From contig NZ_FORP01000024.1 in assembly GCF_900114035.1 (NCBI RefSeq), positions 1-64,000 of the forward strand: a stretch of DNA of 64,000 nt, read 5' to 3'. Origin of the DNA: Amycolatopsis sacchari. GTDB lineage: Bacteria; Actinomycetota; Actinomycetes; Mycobacteriales; Pseudonocardiaceae. The notes beneath the pieces were generated by a model that did no database searches, was not told the origin of the DNA, and saw nothing but the letters and a program-made list of their open reading frames with translations. Within the stretch, counting starts at the first letter, position 1; each line of letters begins with the position of its first letter. Both the position numbers and the translations under genes were made by a program. Positions 1-8,537 of the stretch are shown here, piece after piece.

Positions 1-110
1 GTCGGGAACCAACTTCTCAATCACCACATCAGCATGCCCACACTTGATCAACTACGGCCAGCAGACGCGCCGATCATTTTGAAACGAGTTGTAAGGGGCT
101 TTGCTCGTGC

Positions 111-668
111 TTATCGGTCCCGCCAGGCGAGTGGTGACAGGGAGATCGCCGCTTCGGCGACGCTCCGGGCGGTTTCGGTGGTCAGGCCCTTGAGGGCGCT
201 GTCGATCCAGCCCTGGACTCGCTGGACGCCGATCTCGCGGTATTCAACCGCCTGCAGGAGCATTTCGAGCTTGTCGGCGTCGCGGGCGCAGCGCGCCTCC
301 GCGGTGTCGGCTGTCTCGTACTCGTCGACGGCGTCCCGGACGGAGGTGCGCGCGGCATCGGGCAGCTGGGAGGTCTGGTCGGCGGTGATCTGCCGGGGAT
401 CGGGTTTGGCGAGGTAGGGCTTGACGGTGTGGGGGAGGTCGCCGGTGCGGGTTTCCTGGGTGTCGTGCCAGAGGGCGAGGTAGGCGGCCCGGGCGGGGTC
501 GACGCCTTCTTCGGCGGCCAGCAGTCCGGCCAGCTGGGCGACGCGCAGGGAGTGCTCGGCCACCGATTCGGGGTCGCGTACGCCGGCGTGCCACCAGCCC
601 GAGCGCCGGATCCGTTTGAGGATGCCGAGTTCGTAGCCGAAGCTGGCGATGGCGCTGGCGTGTGACAC
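111..668 (-). CDS. HD-domain phosphohydrolase (YfbR/HDDC2-like)
   Basis: 185 aa. The metal-binding HD signature is visible: His39 in VAEHS, His68-Asp69 in LWHD, and a distal Asp near residue 130 in CARDADKLE. This arrangement is typical of YfbR/HDDC2-type 5'-deoxynucleotidases, which dephosphorylate (deoxy)nucleoside monophosphates in the cytoplasm. The GTG start at 668 is chosen because GGAGAA lies 6-7 nt upstream; a longer frame upstream only shadows the neighbouring gene. It starts 11 nt after the stop of the XRE-type gene, so the two are probably co-transcribed. The family is clear; the substrate is not visible. Confidence 0.8.
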   Translation of the reverse strand: MSHASAIASFGYELGILKRIRRSGWWHAGVRDPESVAEHSLRVAQLAGLLAAEEGVDPARAAYLALWHDTQETRTGDLPHTVKPYLAKPDPRQITADQTSQLPDAARTSVRDAVDEYETADTAEARCARDADKLEMLLQAVEYREIGVQRVQGWIDSALKGLTTETARSVAEAAISLSPLAWRDR

Positions 669-679
669 GCGCGGTTCTC

Positions 680-1801
680 CTAACGGTCGGCGATGCGGAG
701 GGCGTAGTGCAGGCCGGCGAACTGGTCCCGCTCGGCGCGGGTGAGTTCGTCGGTGGACAGGCCCACCTCGACGGCGTCGGCGAGCGGTGGGCGCAGGTGG
801 GGCCAGTCGGTCAGCAGTGACGGGCGTGAGGCTATCAACGTGAACAGGGTGTGCAGGTTCAGCGGTAGGTGGGGCGAGGACGGTGCGACGCGGCGGGTGA
901 GGTGTTCCAGCAGGTGCATGCCGCCCCAGGAGCGGGGGTCGGCGTGCAGCATGAAGGCGTCGTCGACGTGGTCCTCGCGCAGTTCGCCGATCCAGTAGGC
1001 CCAGTAGTTCAGGTTCGCGACGTCCGGAGTCGAGCCTGTGGTCATGGCGGTGGTGAAGTCGCGCAGGACGTCGCCGTCGCCGCGGCCAGCCAGGGCGACT
1101 GAGGCGGAGCGGGTTTCGAGTAGCCGGTTGACGTTGTCGGTCTGGATGGATTGGCGGCTGGCTCGTGCCCACTCGCCGCGGAGCCAGTCAACGCTGGCGG
1201 GCCGTTGGTCGAAGCTGAGCAGGTAGACCGCTTGGCGGCGCAGCAGGGTTTGTTCGGTGCCGGAGGCGCGGTCGGCGATGGTGAGCAGGTGGTCGAAGAA
1301 GCGTTCTCGCTCGTCGGCGTAGAGCACGGGTTTCGAGGCCGACGGTCCCCGTCGCCGTGCAGGCGTCGCGAGTGGGCGGAGTTGCTCGGGCAGGATCCCG
1401 GTGACCGGCCAGGTGATCAGGTTCGTCAGCGACCGGCGATGCACGTTGTCCGCCAGGGGATGCTGCGCCGGGTCCAGCCAGGCCGGACCGGCGTCTACCG
1501 CCGCGGCGAGGACCAGGTCGGCTTCGATGGCCTCGTGCAGATGCCGGCCCACCGAGGCCGGCGTGCCGAGCCGGGTCAGGGTGGACCGGAGCCTGAGGAA
1601 GTCGCGGGTCTGCATCGCGGCGAGGGGCCTGCGGCCGGATTCCCACCCCTGCACGGTCGTGATGTCGACGCCCGCGGCTTCGGCGAACTGGTCTTGCGTC
1701 GCGTTCGCGGATTGGCGGGCAAGCTTGAGCAGGAACCCCGCCACGACGCCCAGGCAGCGTGATCCCTGACTGCCGGTCGGTGTTCGTGACGTCCTCGCCA
1801 T
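680..1801 (-). CDS. XRE-family transcriptional regulator
   Basis: 373 aa. An N-terminal helix-turn-helix lies at about residues 28-62 (TQDQFAEAAGVDITTVQGWE). A long alpha-helical region follows, resembling the TPR-like C-termini of actinobacterial XRE regulators. It probably controls itself and the downstream HD gene, and the 133-nt gap to the divergent GRDP-like gene would hold both promoters. Genes of this type often sit beside phosphohydrolases and phosphotransferases in actinomycete accessory regions. The ligand and targets are unknown. Confidence 0.75.
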   Translation of the reverse strand: MARTSRTPTGSQGSRCLGVVAGFLLKLARQSANATQDQFAEAAGVDITTVQGWESGRRPLAAMQTRDFLRLRSTLTRLGTPASVGRHLHEAIEADLVLAAAVDAGPAWLDPAQHPLADNVHRRSLTNLITWPVTGILPEQLRPLATPARRRGPSASKPVLYADERERFFDHLLTIADRASGTEQTLLRRQAVYLLSFDQRPASVDWLRGEWARASRQSIQTDNVNRLLETRSASVALAGRGDGDVLRDFTTAMTTGSTPDVANLNYWAYWIGELREDHVDDAFMLHADPRSWGGMHLLEHLTRRVAPSSPHLPLNLHTLFTLIASRPSLLTDWPHLRPPLADAVEVGLSTDELTRAERDQFAGLHYALRIADR

Positions 1802-1934
1802 GCGTTCGCCCCCAGGTCGAGCCTCCGTCGCTGCCGCAACCCGTACTGGCAGTGCGTTCTGCCGCGGCCGCCCCGATCGTAACGTGTTCTCAAGCGATTA
1901 CGGCGAGTGATCGCACACGCCGAAGGAGGACACG

Positions 1935-2399
1935 TTGACAGCAGTACTGAGCACCCCGATGACCGGCCAGTCCCTGATCGAGCCGACCTTGTTCGAGCGG
2001 CTGGTGAACCGGATCGTCGCCGAGCACGACCTCAAGCGGGGCCTGGCCGAACGCATCATGGACCAGGCGCTGGCCTTCCTGGCCGCGTGCGCCCGCAACA
2101 CCGGTGATCCGCTCGCGCCCAGCGAGCTGGTGGACATCGGCTGGCACACCTTCGTCCTGCACACCCGCGACTACGCGGCCTTCTGCGAGCGGATCGCCGG
2201 CCGGTTCCTGCACCACGTGCCCACCGTGGACCACGACCCGGCCGCCAGCGGCGAAGCCGCCAGCGAGACGGTGGCCCGGACGGTGGCGGCGATCGAGGCA
2301 GCGGGCTTCACGCTCGACTCCGAGCTGTGGCCGCAGGCGGCTGGGTGCACCGGTTGCCACAATGGCTGCCACGACGACCCGCCGCCGGCCCGCGACTGA
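1935..2399 (+). CDS. GRDP-like (glycine-rich domain protein-like) conserved hypothetical protein
   Basis: 154 aa. The TTG start is supported by a strong AAGGAGGA box 4 nt upstream. The core (residues about 60-95, with WHTFVLHTRDYAAFCE) resembles the short bacterial relatives of plant glycine-rich domain proteins. The C-terminus has a Cys/His cluster (CTGCHNGCH) that could bind a metal. No enzymatic role is assigned to such short proteins. It is followed 15 nt later by the phosphotransferase gene, so they probably form one operon. Confidence 0.6.
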   Translation: MTAVLSTPMTGQSLIEPTLFERLVNRIVAEHDLKRGLAERIMDQALAFLAACARNTGDPLAPSELVDIGWHTFVLHTRDYAAFCERIAGRFLHHVPTVDHDPAASGEAASETVARTVAAIEAAGFTLDSELWPQAAGCTGCHNGCHDDPPPARD

Positions 2400-2414
2400 C
2401 AAGGGAGCTCTACG

Positions 2415-3359
2415 ATGCCTCGCAGCACCTGGGACGAGCTCCCCGCCACGGTGCAAGCCGCGATCGAACGCAAGGCCGGGCTGGTCGCGCGCGCCGAGAT
2501 CCCCTCGGCGGGACGCAACTCGGACTTCTCGGCCACGTTGCACCTGCACTCCGGCGGAGTCGTGTTCTGCAAGGGCATCGCCGATGCCGAGGGCAAACGC
2601 GGCGCGGTGCACCGCCACGAGGCGGACATCAACCCGTGGTTGCCCTCGGCCCTCGCGCCGCGACTGCGCTGGCGCATCGAGGCCGACGGCTGGCTGCTAC
2701 TCGGCTTCGACCGCGTCACAGGCGCCCACGCCGACCTCACACCCGGCTCACCGGACCTGCCCGTGGTGGCCGACGCCATGGCAGCGCTGGGGCGCGACCT
2801 CGCCGACTGCCCAGCACCCGCACCCCGGCTGGCCGATCAGTGGGCACGACTCGCACCCTGGCGACGGCTCGCCAAGAACCCGCCACCCGGGATGTCGGTA
2901 CCTGAGCAGCTCATAGCGTGGGAGGCGCGAGCGGTCGAGGCCGCCGACGGGCACGACCTGGTGCACACCGACCTGCACTCGCTCAACATCCTGGTCGCCG
3001 GGCGGCAAGCCACGATCATCGACTGGGCGTGGTCGCGCACCGGATCTGCGGCGGTCGACGTGGCGTTCCTCATCGCCCGGCTGATCGCCGCCGGCCACAC
3101 CCCGCCTGCTGCCGAGGATTGGGCCGAGGCGCTCCCGGTGTGGCAACGAACTCCACCGGCCGCGCGCACCGCGCTGGCGGTCGAGATCTGGGGCATCTGG
3201 CAGTACCAGGCCGCGCAGCAGCACCGCGACCTGTGGCGCATCCTCGTCCCGGCCGCCCGCGCCTGGGCCACGCACCGCCTGGGCGACAACACGGGCGTCG
3301 AACACCAGTTCGATGACGTGTTAGCCTCGGGACATGAACGTGGAGGGCCTGACCGGTGA
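2415..3359 (+). CDS. Aminoglycoside phosphotransferase (APH)-fold kinase
   Basis: 314 aa. The Brenner-type catalytic loop HTDLHSLN is at residues 184-191 (catalytic Asp186, metal ligand Asn191), and the DFG-equivalent IDWAWS is at 202-207. These identify an APH/choline-kinase-like small-molecule kinase. A Lys or equivalent in the N-lobe (VVFCKGIA, about 49-56) would bind ATP. The substrate cannot be told from sequence; antibiotic resistance should not be assumed. The 3' end overlaps the next small gene by 26 nt. Confidence 0.75.
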   Translation: MPRSTWDELPATVQAAIERKAGLVARAEIPSAGRNSDFSATLHLHSGGVVFCKGIADAEGKRGAVHRHEADINPWLPSALAPRLRWRIEADGWLLLGFDRVTGAHADLTPGSPDLPVVADAMAALGRDLADCPAPAPRLADQWARLAPWRRLAKNPPPGMSVPEQLIAWEARAVEAADGHDLVHTDLHSLNILVAGRQATIIDWAWSRTGSAAVDVAFLIARLIAAGHTPPAAEDWAEALPVWQRTPPAARTALAVEIWGIWQYQAAQQHRDLWRILVPAARAWATHRLGDNTGVEHQFDDVLASGHERGGPDR

Positions 3360-3651
3360 GCACTACGACGGGCTCGTCAACTACCGCGTCGATCCCCACG
3401 GTGAGCGGGTCGTCGTCCTGCCCGCGATCTGCAGGGCGGGCCGACATTCCCTTGTCGTGGCGGGATACCGCGCCGTTGCCGACAGTGCTGGCGTCGCTGT
3501 CGAGTGCCAGGCGTGCCGGGCCGAAGGCGTTTCTCCGGCAGCGTGGCACTTCGGCACGGCCGGGCCACTCGCCGCGCGGGCCGAGTTCGATGACCAGCCG
3601 TACCTCGATCGATGGACTCGGTCGGACGCTGCGCGCCCGGGCCGGAGGTAG
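3334..3651 (+). CDS. Hypothetical protein
   Basis: 105 aa, no recognised family. The sequence is hydrophilic, with a single CQAC pair at about 53-56 that might be part of a zinc site. It overlaps the end of the phosphotransferase gene by 26 nt, which suggests translational coupling. The following small gene begins 12 nt after its stop. Codon use looks coding, but the gene is supported only by context and length. Confidence 0.45.
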   Translation: MNVEGLTGEHYDGLVNYRVDPHGERVVVLPAICRAGRHSLVVAGYRAVADSAGVAVECQACRAEGVSPAAWHFGTAGPLAARAEFDDQPYLDRWTRSDAARPGRR

Positions 3652-3662
3652 GGGGTCTGCGG

Positions 3663-3974
3663 ATGCTGCACAGCCCGTACACCCGGTTCAGGGGCGACGA
3701 CGACCACGGGCGGGCCCCCGTCATCACACCGGTCTGGGTTCGGCTCGACGCCATCTACCTGCGAGTGCCGGGCGCGCCCGTGCACACCGTCGTCACTGGA
3801 CTGGACATGACCGGTGAGGTGCCCGGTCGCCTGACGGGCTGGTTCTCCACCGCGAAGGGGGACTGGCTCGGCGTCGTCGACTTCGACATCCCGTATGCGG
3901 ACGCGCGGCGGAACAAGCTCGAGGTCGTCGACCAGCTCGTCCCGGCCTACGCCCTACGTCGCCGCGACGACTGA
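3663..3974 (+). CDS. Hypothetical protein
   Basis: 103 aa from the ATG at 3663, which is preceded by a purine-rich GGAGG/GGGGG stretch. A longer frame starts at 3612 inside the previous gene. A beta-rich pattern (VWVRLDAIYLRV, GDWLGVVDFDIPY) resembles small actinobacterial proteins of unknown function. It is the last gene of the rightward group beginning at 1935 and is convergent with the DUF5753 regulator, 12 nt away. No function is proposed. Confidence 0.5.
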   Translation: MLHSPYTRFRGDDDHGRAPVITPVWVRLDAIYLRVPGAPVHTVVTGLDMTGEVPGRLTGWFSTAKGDWLGVVDFDIPYADARRNKLEVVDQLVPAYALRRRDD

Positions 3975-3986
3975 CCGCGGTCTGTC

Positions 3987-4844
3987 TCATGGTGACGGGG
4001 TTCTCAACTCCCGGAGAACATCCTCGAGGTGCCGACGAGTTTCCGCCGGCGTCAGGGCTAATCGCGCGAGCGTGGCACGAAGCTGTCGGTAGCGTCCGAC
4101 GATTTCGCGATCGGTCAGGAGGGTGACCGCCCCGAGGTGCTGGATGACGACGGCGTCCTCGCCATCGTCCCGGTCGTAGAGCGCAAAAGGGCCAAGCTGC
4201 CCGTCATGCCAATCCGGACCCTCGAGTACGAGACGCACCGCGGCCCATCGCTGGTCGAGGACCTCGATCAACCGCTGAACCTGCTTCGCCATGACGGTCA
4301 CCCCGCCGACGCGCCAGGTGAGTGCCGGTCGGCCGAGGAAAACTTCATACTTGGTTCGTCGGTGCTCGACCACTGCGGCCTGGCGTTCGGATTTGGAGGG
4401 CAAGTCGCTCATATCGGATGTAACGTGACGGGCGTAATCGTCACTCTGCAAGAGATCGGGGATGCGCAGAGGTGACCACTCTGTGATCGAGGTGGCTTGC
4501 TTTTCGAGCTCCATCGCCTTGGCGGTTTGATGTGAAATGCCGAAAAGGCCGGGGGTGCCACGGTTCGGGGTTGCCCGTTTCGGAGTGACCCACGCCGCGA
4601 CCTGGAGCAGGTCTGCGCGTGCTTTACCCGTGATTCCCAGGGTGTCGGCGAGCGCTTTCGTCTGCTCGCCGGTCGGGACAAGTGTGCCGTCGAGCCACCG
4701 GCTCACGGTGGTATGCGAGACGCCGAGCTGGCGACCGATGTCTCGCGTGGTGGGCCGAGGTGAGCAAGCTAACCAGTGCGAGCGCAGAAGACGTGCGAGC
4801 GGCTGGCCGTCGAGCTGCTTCGCCGTATCGGGGTGCCTCGGCAT
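3987..4844 (-). CDS. XRE-family regulator with DUF5753 (Scr1-type)
   Basis: 285 aa. A helix-turn-helix is at about residues 33-60 (RDIGRQLGVSHTTVSRWLDG). The C-terminal DUF5753 region (from about 120) has the usual features: a WSPLRIPDLLQS-type start, an ERQAAVVEHRRTKYEV segment and a terminal helix. These regulators act in Streptomyces-type Scr1/BldB-like toxin-antitoxin or developmental switches, usually with a small DUF397 partner. No DUF397 gene is visible here. The 274-nt gap to the divergent GntR gene should contain both promoters. Confidence 0.8.
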   Translation of the reverse strand: MPRHPDTAKQLDGQPLARLLRSHWLACSPRPTTRDIGRQLGVSHTTVSRWLDGTLVPTGEQTKALADTLGITGKARADLLQVAAWVTPKRATPNRGTPGLFGISHQTAKAMELEKQATSITEWSPLRIPDLLQSDDYARHVTSDMSDLPSKSERQAAVVEHRRTKYEVFLGRPALTWRVGGVTVMAKQVQRLIEVLDQRWAAVRLVLEGPDWHDGQLGPFALYDRDDGEDAVVIQHLGAVTLLTDREIVGRYRQLRATLARLALTPAETRRHLEDVLRELRTPSP

Positions 4845-5118
4845 GGGCCAAGAGTACCGAGAAAGACCTTTGTCAGAACGACCCGGATGGGCTATTGCCC
4901 CTTCTCGCTGCCGCCATGCACCGTTGTTTGGTGCGTAAGTTTTCGCACCAAACTTGGAGGGAAGATATGTGGCGATGGATTTCGCGTATTTGCGGCGGTG
5001 TGCCTTCTGCGACTAGGAACGGTCGATCGCAGCATCGTCCTCGCCACGCGATGCCTGAACGTGTGAAGGTGGCGCTCAACGAAGAAAACGGCTGGGGACG
5101 CGTTCGCCGGAGTCGGCG

Positions 5119-5388
5119 ATGACGGAGGATCAGCGAACCCCGCAATATCTCTACCGGACGGTTTTCGAGCAGTTCAAAGCCCGTATCGAATCCGGCGAAC
5201 TGGCGCCCAACACGCCGCTTCCGGCCGAACGGCGTCTGGCAGCGGAACTCGGCGTCGCGCTGGGCACCCTTCGCCACGCGACTCAGCTCTTACGGGAGGA
5301 GGGACTCGTCGTCACGGTGCCGTCGAAGGGGACCTTCATCCGCGACACGCGGCTGAAGTCCGCCGAGGGTGCCGGGGCGCGATCTTGA
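5119..5388 (+). CDS. Short GntR-type winged-helix regulator
   Basis: 89 aa, just the GntR DNA-binding domain (LPAERRLAAELGVALGTLRHATQLLREEGLV at 34-64) with no effector domain. That architecture is typical of KorSA-like regulators of actinomycete conjugative elements and of YtrA-like small repressors. The start is supported by GGAG 6 nt upstream. It sits just outside the left att site of the nested element, pointing towards it, with a 13-bp hairpin after it. Whether it regulates the element is not known. Confidence 0.75.
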   Translation: MTEDQRTPQYLYRTVFEQFKARIESGELAPNTPLPAERRLAAELGVALGTLRHATQLLREEGLVVTVPSKGTFIRDTRLKSAEGAGARS

Positions 5389-5416
5389 TAAATGCGAAGT
5401 CTCGCCGCTCCGCCTG

Positions 5417-5447
5417 TGCGGCCGCGAGTGGATGACTCGCGGCCGCA
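5417..5447. terminator. Perfect 13-bp inverted repeat, putative bidirectional terminator
   Basis: The arms at 5417-5429 and 5435-5447 are perfectly complementary around a 5-nt loop (GGATG). The hairpin lies between the convergent GntR gene and the SDR tail remnant, where a bidirectional terminator would be expected. There is no T-run, as is common in actinomycetes. Confidence 0.6.
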
Positions 5448-5459
5448 GAGGTGTCGTTG

Positions 5460-5516
5460 TCAGTGACCGGCGCTCTGCCCGCCGTCGACGTGCAGGATCT
5501 CGCCTGTCACGAACGG
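5460..5516 (-). pseudogene. C-terminal tail of a split SDR gene (left half-site)
   Basis: Reading leftwards from 5514 the strand encodes FVTGEILHVDGGQSAGH and a stop, the canonical C-terminus of an SDR dehydrogenase. The SDR fragment at 29947-30300 ends abruptly just before this motif, at ...LYLENAP. Joining the two across the shared GG/CC restores ENAPFVTGE in frame. This is therefore the 3' end of a gene interrupted by the element at 5515-29946. Confidence 0.85.
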
Positions 5517-5540
5517 ACCTAACGCTTCAGCATACGAACC
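5490..5540. repeat. attL of the nested serine-recombinase element
   Basis: The chromosomal half ends at 5514, the presumed crossover dinucleotide GG is 5515-5516, and the element half-site is 5517-5540. The element arm ends in CGAACC, which mirrors GGTTCG at the start of the attR element arm (29921-29944). Site boundaries beyond the 24-nt arms are approximate. Confidence 0.8.
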
Positions 5541-5616
5541 GCGAAGTGCTGGTCGAAGGCCCTGAGATCATGATCCGCCCGGTGGGTACGCGCCGACAGA
5601 TGGCGGGTGGTTCCCG

Positions 5617-6378
5617 ATGAGCGCGGCGGCTGCCCCGGCTCGGCGGGACCGCGCTCTGTGGGTCCAGTGCGCCTGTACGGCACTGGTCGCCTTGGGCGCG
5701 GCGTACGCCTCGTATCGGCACGGGCGCGAGTTCGCGTTGCGGTTCGGCGCGGACGAGGCCACGGCGGCTATCTGGCCGTTGATCGTGGACGGGTTGTTGA
5801 CCACGGCCACGGTCGAGCTGTGGAAGTCCGGACAGGGCCGCCGTGCGGGTGGTCGGTGGGCGGCGTGGTTGGCGTTCGTGTTCGGCATCGTGCTGTCGCT
5901 GTGCGCGAACGTGGCGGCGGCTCCGGAGTTGAGCGTGTTCGCCGTGGCGGTGGCGGCGTGCCCGCCGCTGGCGCTGCTGCTGGCGGTGGAGTTGCTCAAT
6001 CGTGCGCTGAAGCGGCACCGCGCCGAGACCACTAGCGAGACCAGCGACGAGACCGCCGAGACGAGCGAGACCGGCGACAAGATGACGTCCGTGGTGCGTC
6101 TCGCGGCGATCCCGGACGACTCTCGCCCGGCGGAGCCGACCGCCGAACAGCGGATGTGGGCGTACTACGTCACCGAGCGATCGAAGGGCCGCACGCCGAC
6201 CGGCGCGGAACTGGACCGGATCGCGGGCACGAACAACTACGGCCGCCGAGTGTTGCGCCGCTGGCGCACAGTGGGCGGCCCAGCAGGGACCAGTGCCACG
6301 CGCGTGGCCGCCGCAGCGCCTCGTCGCCTCGGTGTGGACGGCCTACCGGCGCGTGACTCCGCGCAGGCGTCGGCGTAG
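5617..6378 (+). CDS. DUF2637 membrane protein (Spd-like)
   Basis: 253 aa. Four hydrophobic segments lie at about residues 13-32, 48-66, 77-97 and 105-126, followed by an acidic Thr/Ser/Glu-rich linker and a C-terminal helix-turn-helix-like part (GAELDRIAGTNNYGRRVLRRW, about 199-219). DUF2637 proteins are common on actinomycete conjugative elements, where related Spd proteins act in intramycelial spread; this role is inferred here. Its ATG overlaps the stop codon of the recombinase frame that would exist in the excised circle (ATGA at 5617-5620). Its last 36 nt overlap the convergent LapA gene. Confidence 0.75.
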   Translation: MSAAAAPARRDRALWVQCACTALVALGAAYASYRHGREFALRFGADEATAAIWPLIVDGLLTTATVELWKSGQGRRAGGRWAAWLAFVFGIVLSLCANVAAAPELSVFAVAVAACPPLALLLAVELLNRALKRHRAETTSETSDETAETSETGDKMTSVVRLAAIPDDSRPAEPTAEQRMWAYYVTERSKGRTPTGAELDRIAGTNNYGRRVLRRWRTVGGPAGTSATRVAAAAPRRLGVDGLPARDSAQASA

Positions 6379-6720
6379 CTGCCAGATTCGCAGCGATCCG
6401 GCGATCGCGGTCAGCAGCACACCTGCCACGGCGGCCAGCAGCATCGCCACTGCCAGGGAGACGTGTCCGGTCGCGCCGAAGTAGGAGATCTGCACCGACT
6501 GCGTGTTCTGCAAGATGAAGATCAGCAGCAACACGAGCACGGCGGTGAACACGATGACGCCGATCCAGGTGGCGCTGGTGCGGGTGCGCCGCAACGGGCT
6601 GCGACCGACCGGGCCTGCTGCTAGTGGGGCAGTCTCGGCGACCGGCGCTTGCGGCGGCGGGGTCGAGTCGGCGGGCGTGGGGTGGGACTGTACGAGCCTG
6701 GTGGCCGACGTATCGGTCAT
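6343..6720 (-). CDS. LapA-domain membrane protein
   Basis: 125 aa. A Pro-rich cytoplasmic N-terminus is followed by two transmembrane helices (about 51-73 and 86-110) around the signature QNTQSVQISYFG (71-82), typical of LapA/DUF1049 proteins. The short basic C-terminus (RIWQLRRRLRG) fits the family. Actinobacterial members have no established role. It overlaps the 3' end of the DUF2637 gene by 36 nt on the opposite strand. Confidence 0.75.
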   Translation of the reverse strand: MTDTSATRLVQSHPTPADSTPPPQAPVAETAPLAAGPVGRSPLRRTRTSATWIGVIVFTAVLVLLLIFILQNTQSVQISYFGATGHVSLAVAMLLAAVAGVLLTAIAGSLRIWQLRRRLRGVTRR

Positions 6721-6819
6721 GAGATGCCCCCTCTCTTAGGTGAGGGGCTACCTGTCCCACCCTACGCCGATCTGCGCGCGTCCACACACGCCGCATCGTT
6801 CGAACGAGAATGCACCGGC

Positions 6820-7377
6820 TCAGGCGGGGGCGTGGAGGTGGCCGCCCTCGGTCTCCCAGCGCTGTTCCGGTGCTGGCTCGGCCGTCCTGGACGTCGTGCC
6901 CAGCGGGCTGCTGTCGCCGGTCGACGGGGTGACGCCGTTGCTGGCGAGAATGTCCGCCACGCTGGCGGTCGAGTCGCTGGCTGCGGCCGAGCGCAACACC
7001 GCGCGCGCCGTCCCGCCGGGTGTACCCGGAGGGACCACCAACAAGCTGACTCGGCGACCGTCCGAACCGATCACCTCGACGGTGTGCGTGTCCATTGACC
7101 GGAAGCCTCCGAACCGCACCACCCGTCCCTGAACCGGCATCTTCCGCGCCACCGCGTCCCATGTGTCGAGGTGGTAGGACATCCGGCTGACCGGCCCGAC
7201 CGACGCCCCGAGCGCGACGACCAGAGCGGGAAACTCGGCGGCCGGATCATTGGAGTGCGGCCACCAACCGCCATCGACAAACCCGCGCGCCGCACCGGCC
7301 GGTTTCATCTGCAACCGCACGACCACACCGATCTGATCGACTGGGGCTGCGTGGGAGCGATTCTGAGCCGAGATCAT
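6820..7377 (-). CDS. DUF5994 family protein
   Basis: 185 aa. The N-terminal half carries the DUF5994 pattern: RLQMKPAGAARGFVDGGWWP, an ELPALV-like segment, a SYHLDTWD segment, RVVRFGGFRS and LLVVPPGT. The family is widespread in actinomycetes and uncharacterised. The C-terminal 55 residues are low-complexity. It has its own upstream gap (7378-7544) and lies 99 nt from the LapA start, so it may be read independently. Confidence 0.75.
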   Translation of the reverse strand: MISAQNRSHAAPVDQIGVVVRLQMKPAGAARGFVDGGWWPHSNDPAAEFPALVVALGASVGPVSRMSYHLDTWDAVARKMPVQGRVVRFGGFRSMDTHTVEVIGSDGRRVSLLVVPPGTPGGTARAVLRSAAASDSTASVADILASNGVTPSTGDSSPLGTTSRTAEPAPEQRWETEGGHLHAPA

Positions 7378-7544
7378 CTCGGCGCTCCTGCCTCCGACCC
7401 GCCAAGCGGATCGGGGATAGCTACTGCGCCCGAGGCGGCACCCACTGCCCGTGGATACGTGGTCGCCTCCGGTACCTTCCAGCCTACGCCGAACACCTGC
7501 TCACACCCCGGCGATCTCTCACCACGGAGGGGCGGGCGTGGTGC

Positions 7545-8537
7545 TCAGTCGGAACCGGCGGCGTGGTCGAGTTCGGCGCGGACGCGGGCCAGCCGGTCGC
7601 GCCACCACGCCGCCTGTTCGGTGTCGGTCAGCGCGTAGGTGTCAAGTAGGGCGGGGTCGGGCGTGGGCGGTGTGCGGGGTACTGGGAGGTAGCCGCCTGC
7701 CGGGCGCAGCGAGTCGGCACCGGCCACGACATCGCCTTCCAGCAGCGAGAGCGTGCCGAGACCGCAGGCGAAGTCGAGTTCGGGCAGCGCCCCGGCGAGG
7801 GCGAGTTGCGCCGCGAGTCCGACGCTGGTTTCCAGCGCGGAGGAAACCACGCAGGGCAGCCCGGCGGCTTCGGCGACTTGCAGCGAACGCCGCACGCCGC
7901 CCAGCGGCGTGCACTTGATCACGGCTACGTCCGCCGCGCCCGCGACCGCTACCCGCATCGGATCTTCGGCGCGGCGGATGGACTCGTCGGCGGCGATGCG
8001 CACGTCGACCTGGCGGCGGACGGCGGCCAGTTCCTCGATGGTGCGGCAGGGTTGCTCGACGTACTCCAGTCCGCCCGCTGCCTTGTCGAGCGCTCGGATG
8101 GCGGTGACCGCGTGGTCCACGTCCCAGACGCCGTTGGCGTCTACGCGGATCGCCCCGTCCGGGCCGAGCGCGTCGCGGACGGCTTCCACGCGGGCGAGGT
8201 CTTCGGGCAGCGATTCGGGGTGGTCGGCGACCTTGACCTTGGCGGTGCGGCAGCCCGAGCGGGCGGTGATCTCGTGAGCGCGTTCCGGGCCGACCGCGGG
8301 GACGGTGCAGTTGATCGGGATGCGGTCACGTACGGGCTCGGGCCAGCCCACGGTGCACTGCTCGATGGTGGTGGCCAGCCAGGAGGCGGACACGGCGTCG
8401 TCGTAGTCGGCGAACGGGCAGAACTCGCCCCACCCGGCAGGGCCTTGGATCAGCATCCCCTCGCGCACGGTGATGCCTCGGAACCGGGCGCGCATGGGGA
8501 TGGCGTAGACGTGGGCGGCGTCGAAGTCGATGGTCAT
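7545..8537 (-). CDS. menC: o-Succinylbenzoate synthase-like enolase superfamily protein
   Basis: 330 aa. All enolase-superfamily catalytic residues are present: Lys100-x-Lys102 (TAKVKVA), Asp133 (RVDANG), Glu161 (YVEQP), Asp184 (IAADES) and Lys208 (VIKCTPLGG). The pattern fits o-succinylbenzoate synthase of menaquinone biosynthesis, or a related N-acylamino acid racemase or dipeptide epimerase. The ATG at 8537 overlaps the TGA of the upstream regulator (TGATG), so the two are translationally coupled. A MenC-type gene on a mobile element without other men genes is unusual. Confidence 0.75.
   Translation of the reverse strand: MTIDFDAAHVYAIPMRARFRGITVREGMLIQGPAGWGEFCPFADYDDAVSASWLATTIEQCTVGWPEPVRDRIPINCTVPAVGPERAHEITARSGCRTAKVKVADHPESLPEDLARVEAVRDALGPDGAIRVDANGVWDVDHAVTAIRALDKAAGGLEYVEQPCRTIEELAAVRRQVDVRIAADESIRRAEDPMRVAVAGAADVAVIKCTPLGGVRRSLQVAEAAGLPCVVSSALETSVGLAAQLALAGALPELDFACGLGTLSLLEGDVVAGADSLRPAGGYLPVPRTPPTPDPALLDTYALTDTEQAAWWRDRLARVRAELDHAAGSD

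Noticed and set aside
34-417. Open frame at the left edge, plus strand
   Set aside because: It lies opposite the HD phosphohydrolase, which has clear motifs; the translated sequence has no family features.
1151-1762. 203-codon open frame opposite the XRE regulator
   Set aside because: A GC-rich shadow frame with Arg/Gly-rich, low-complexity translation.
2415-3359. Aminoglycoside resistance gene
   Set aside because: Only the generic kinase fold is visible; no subclass motifs allow a resistance call.
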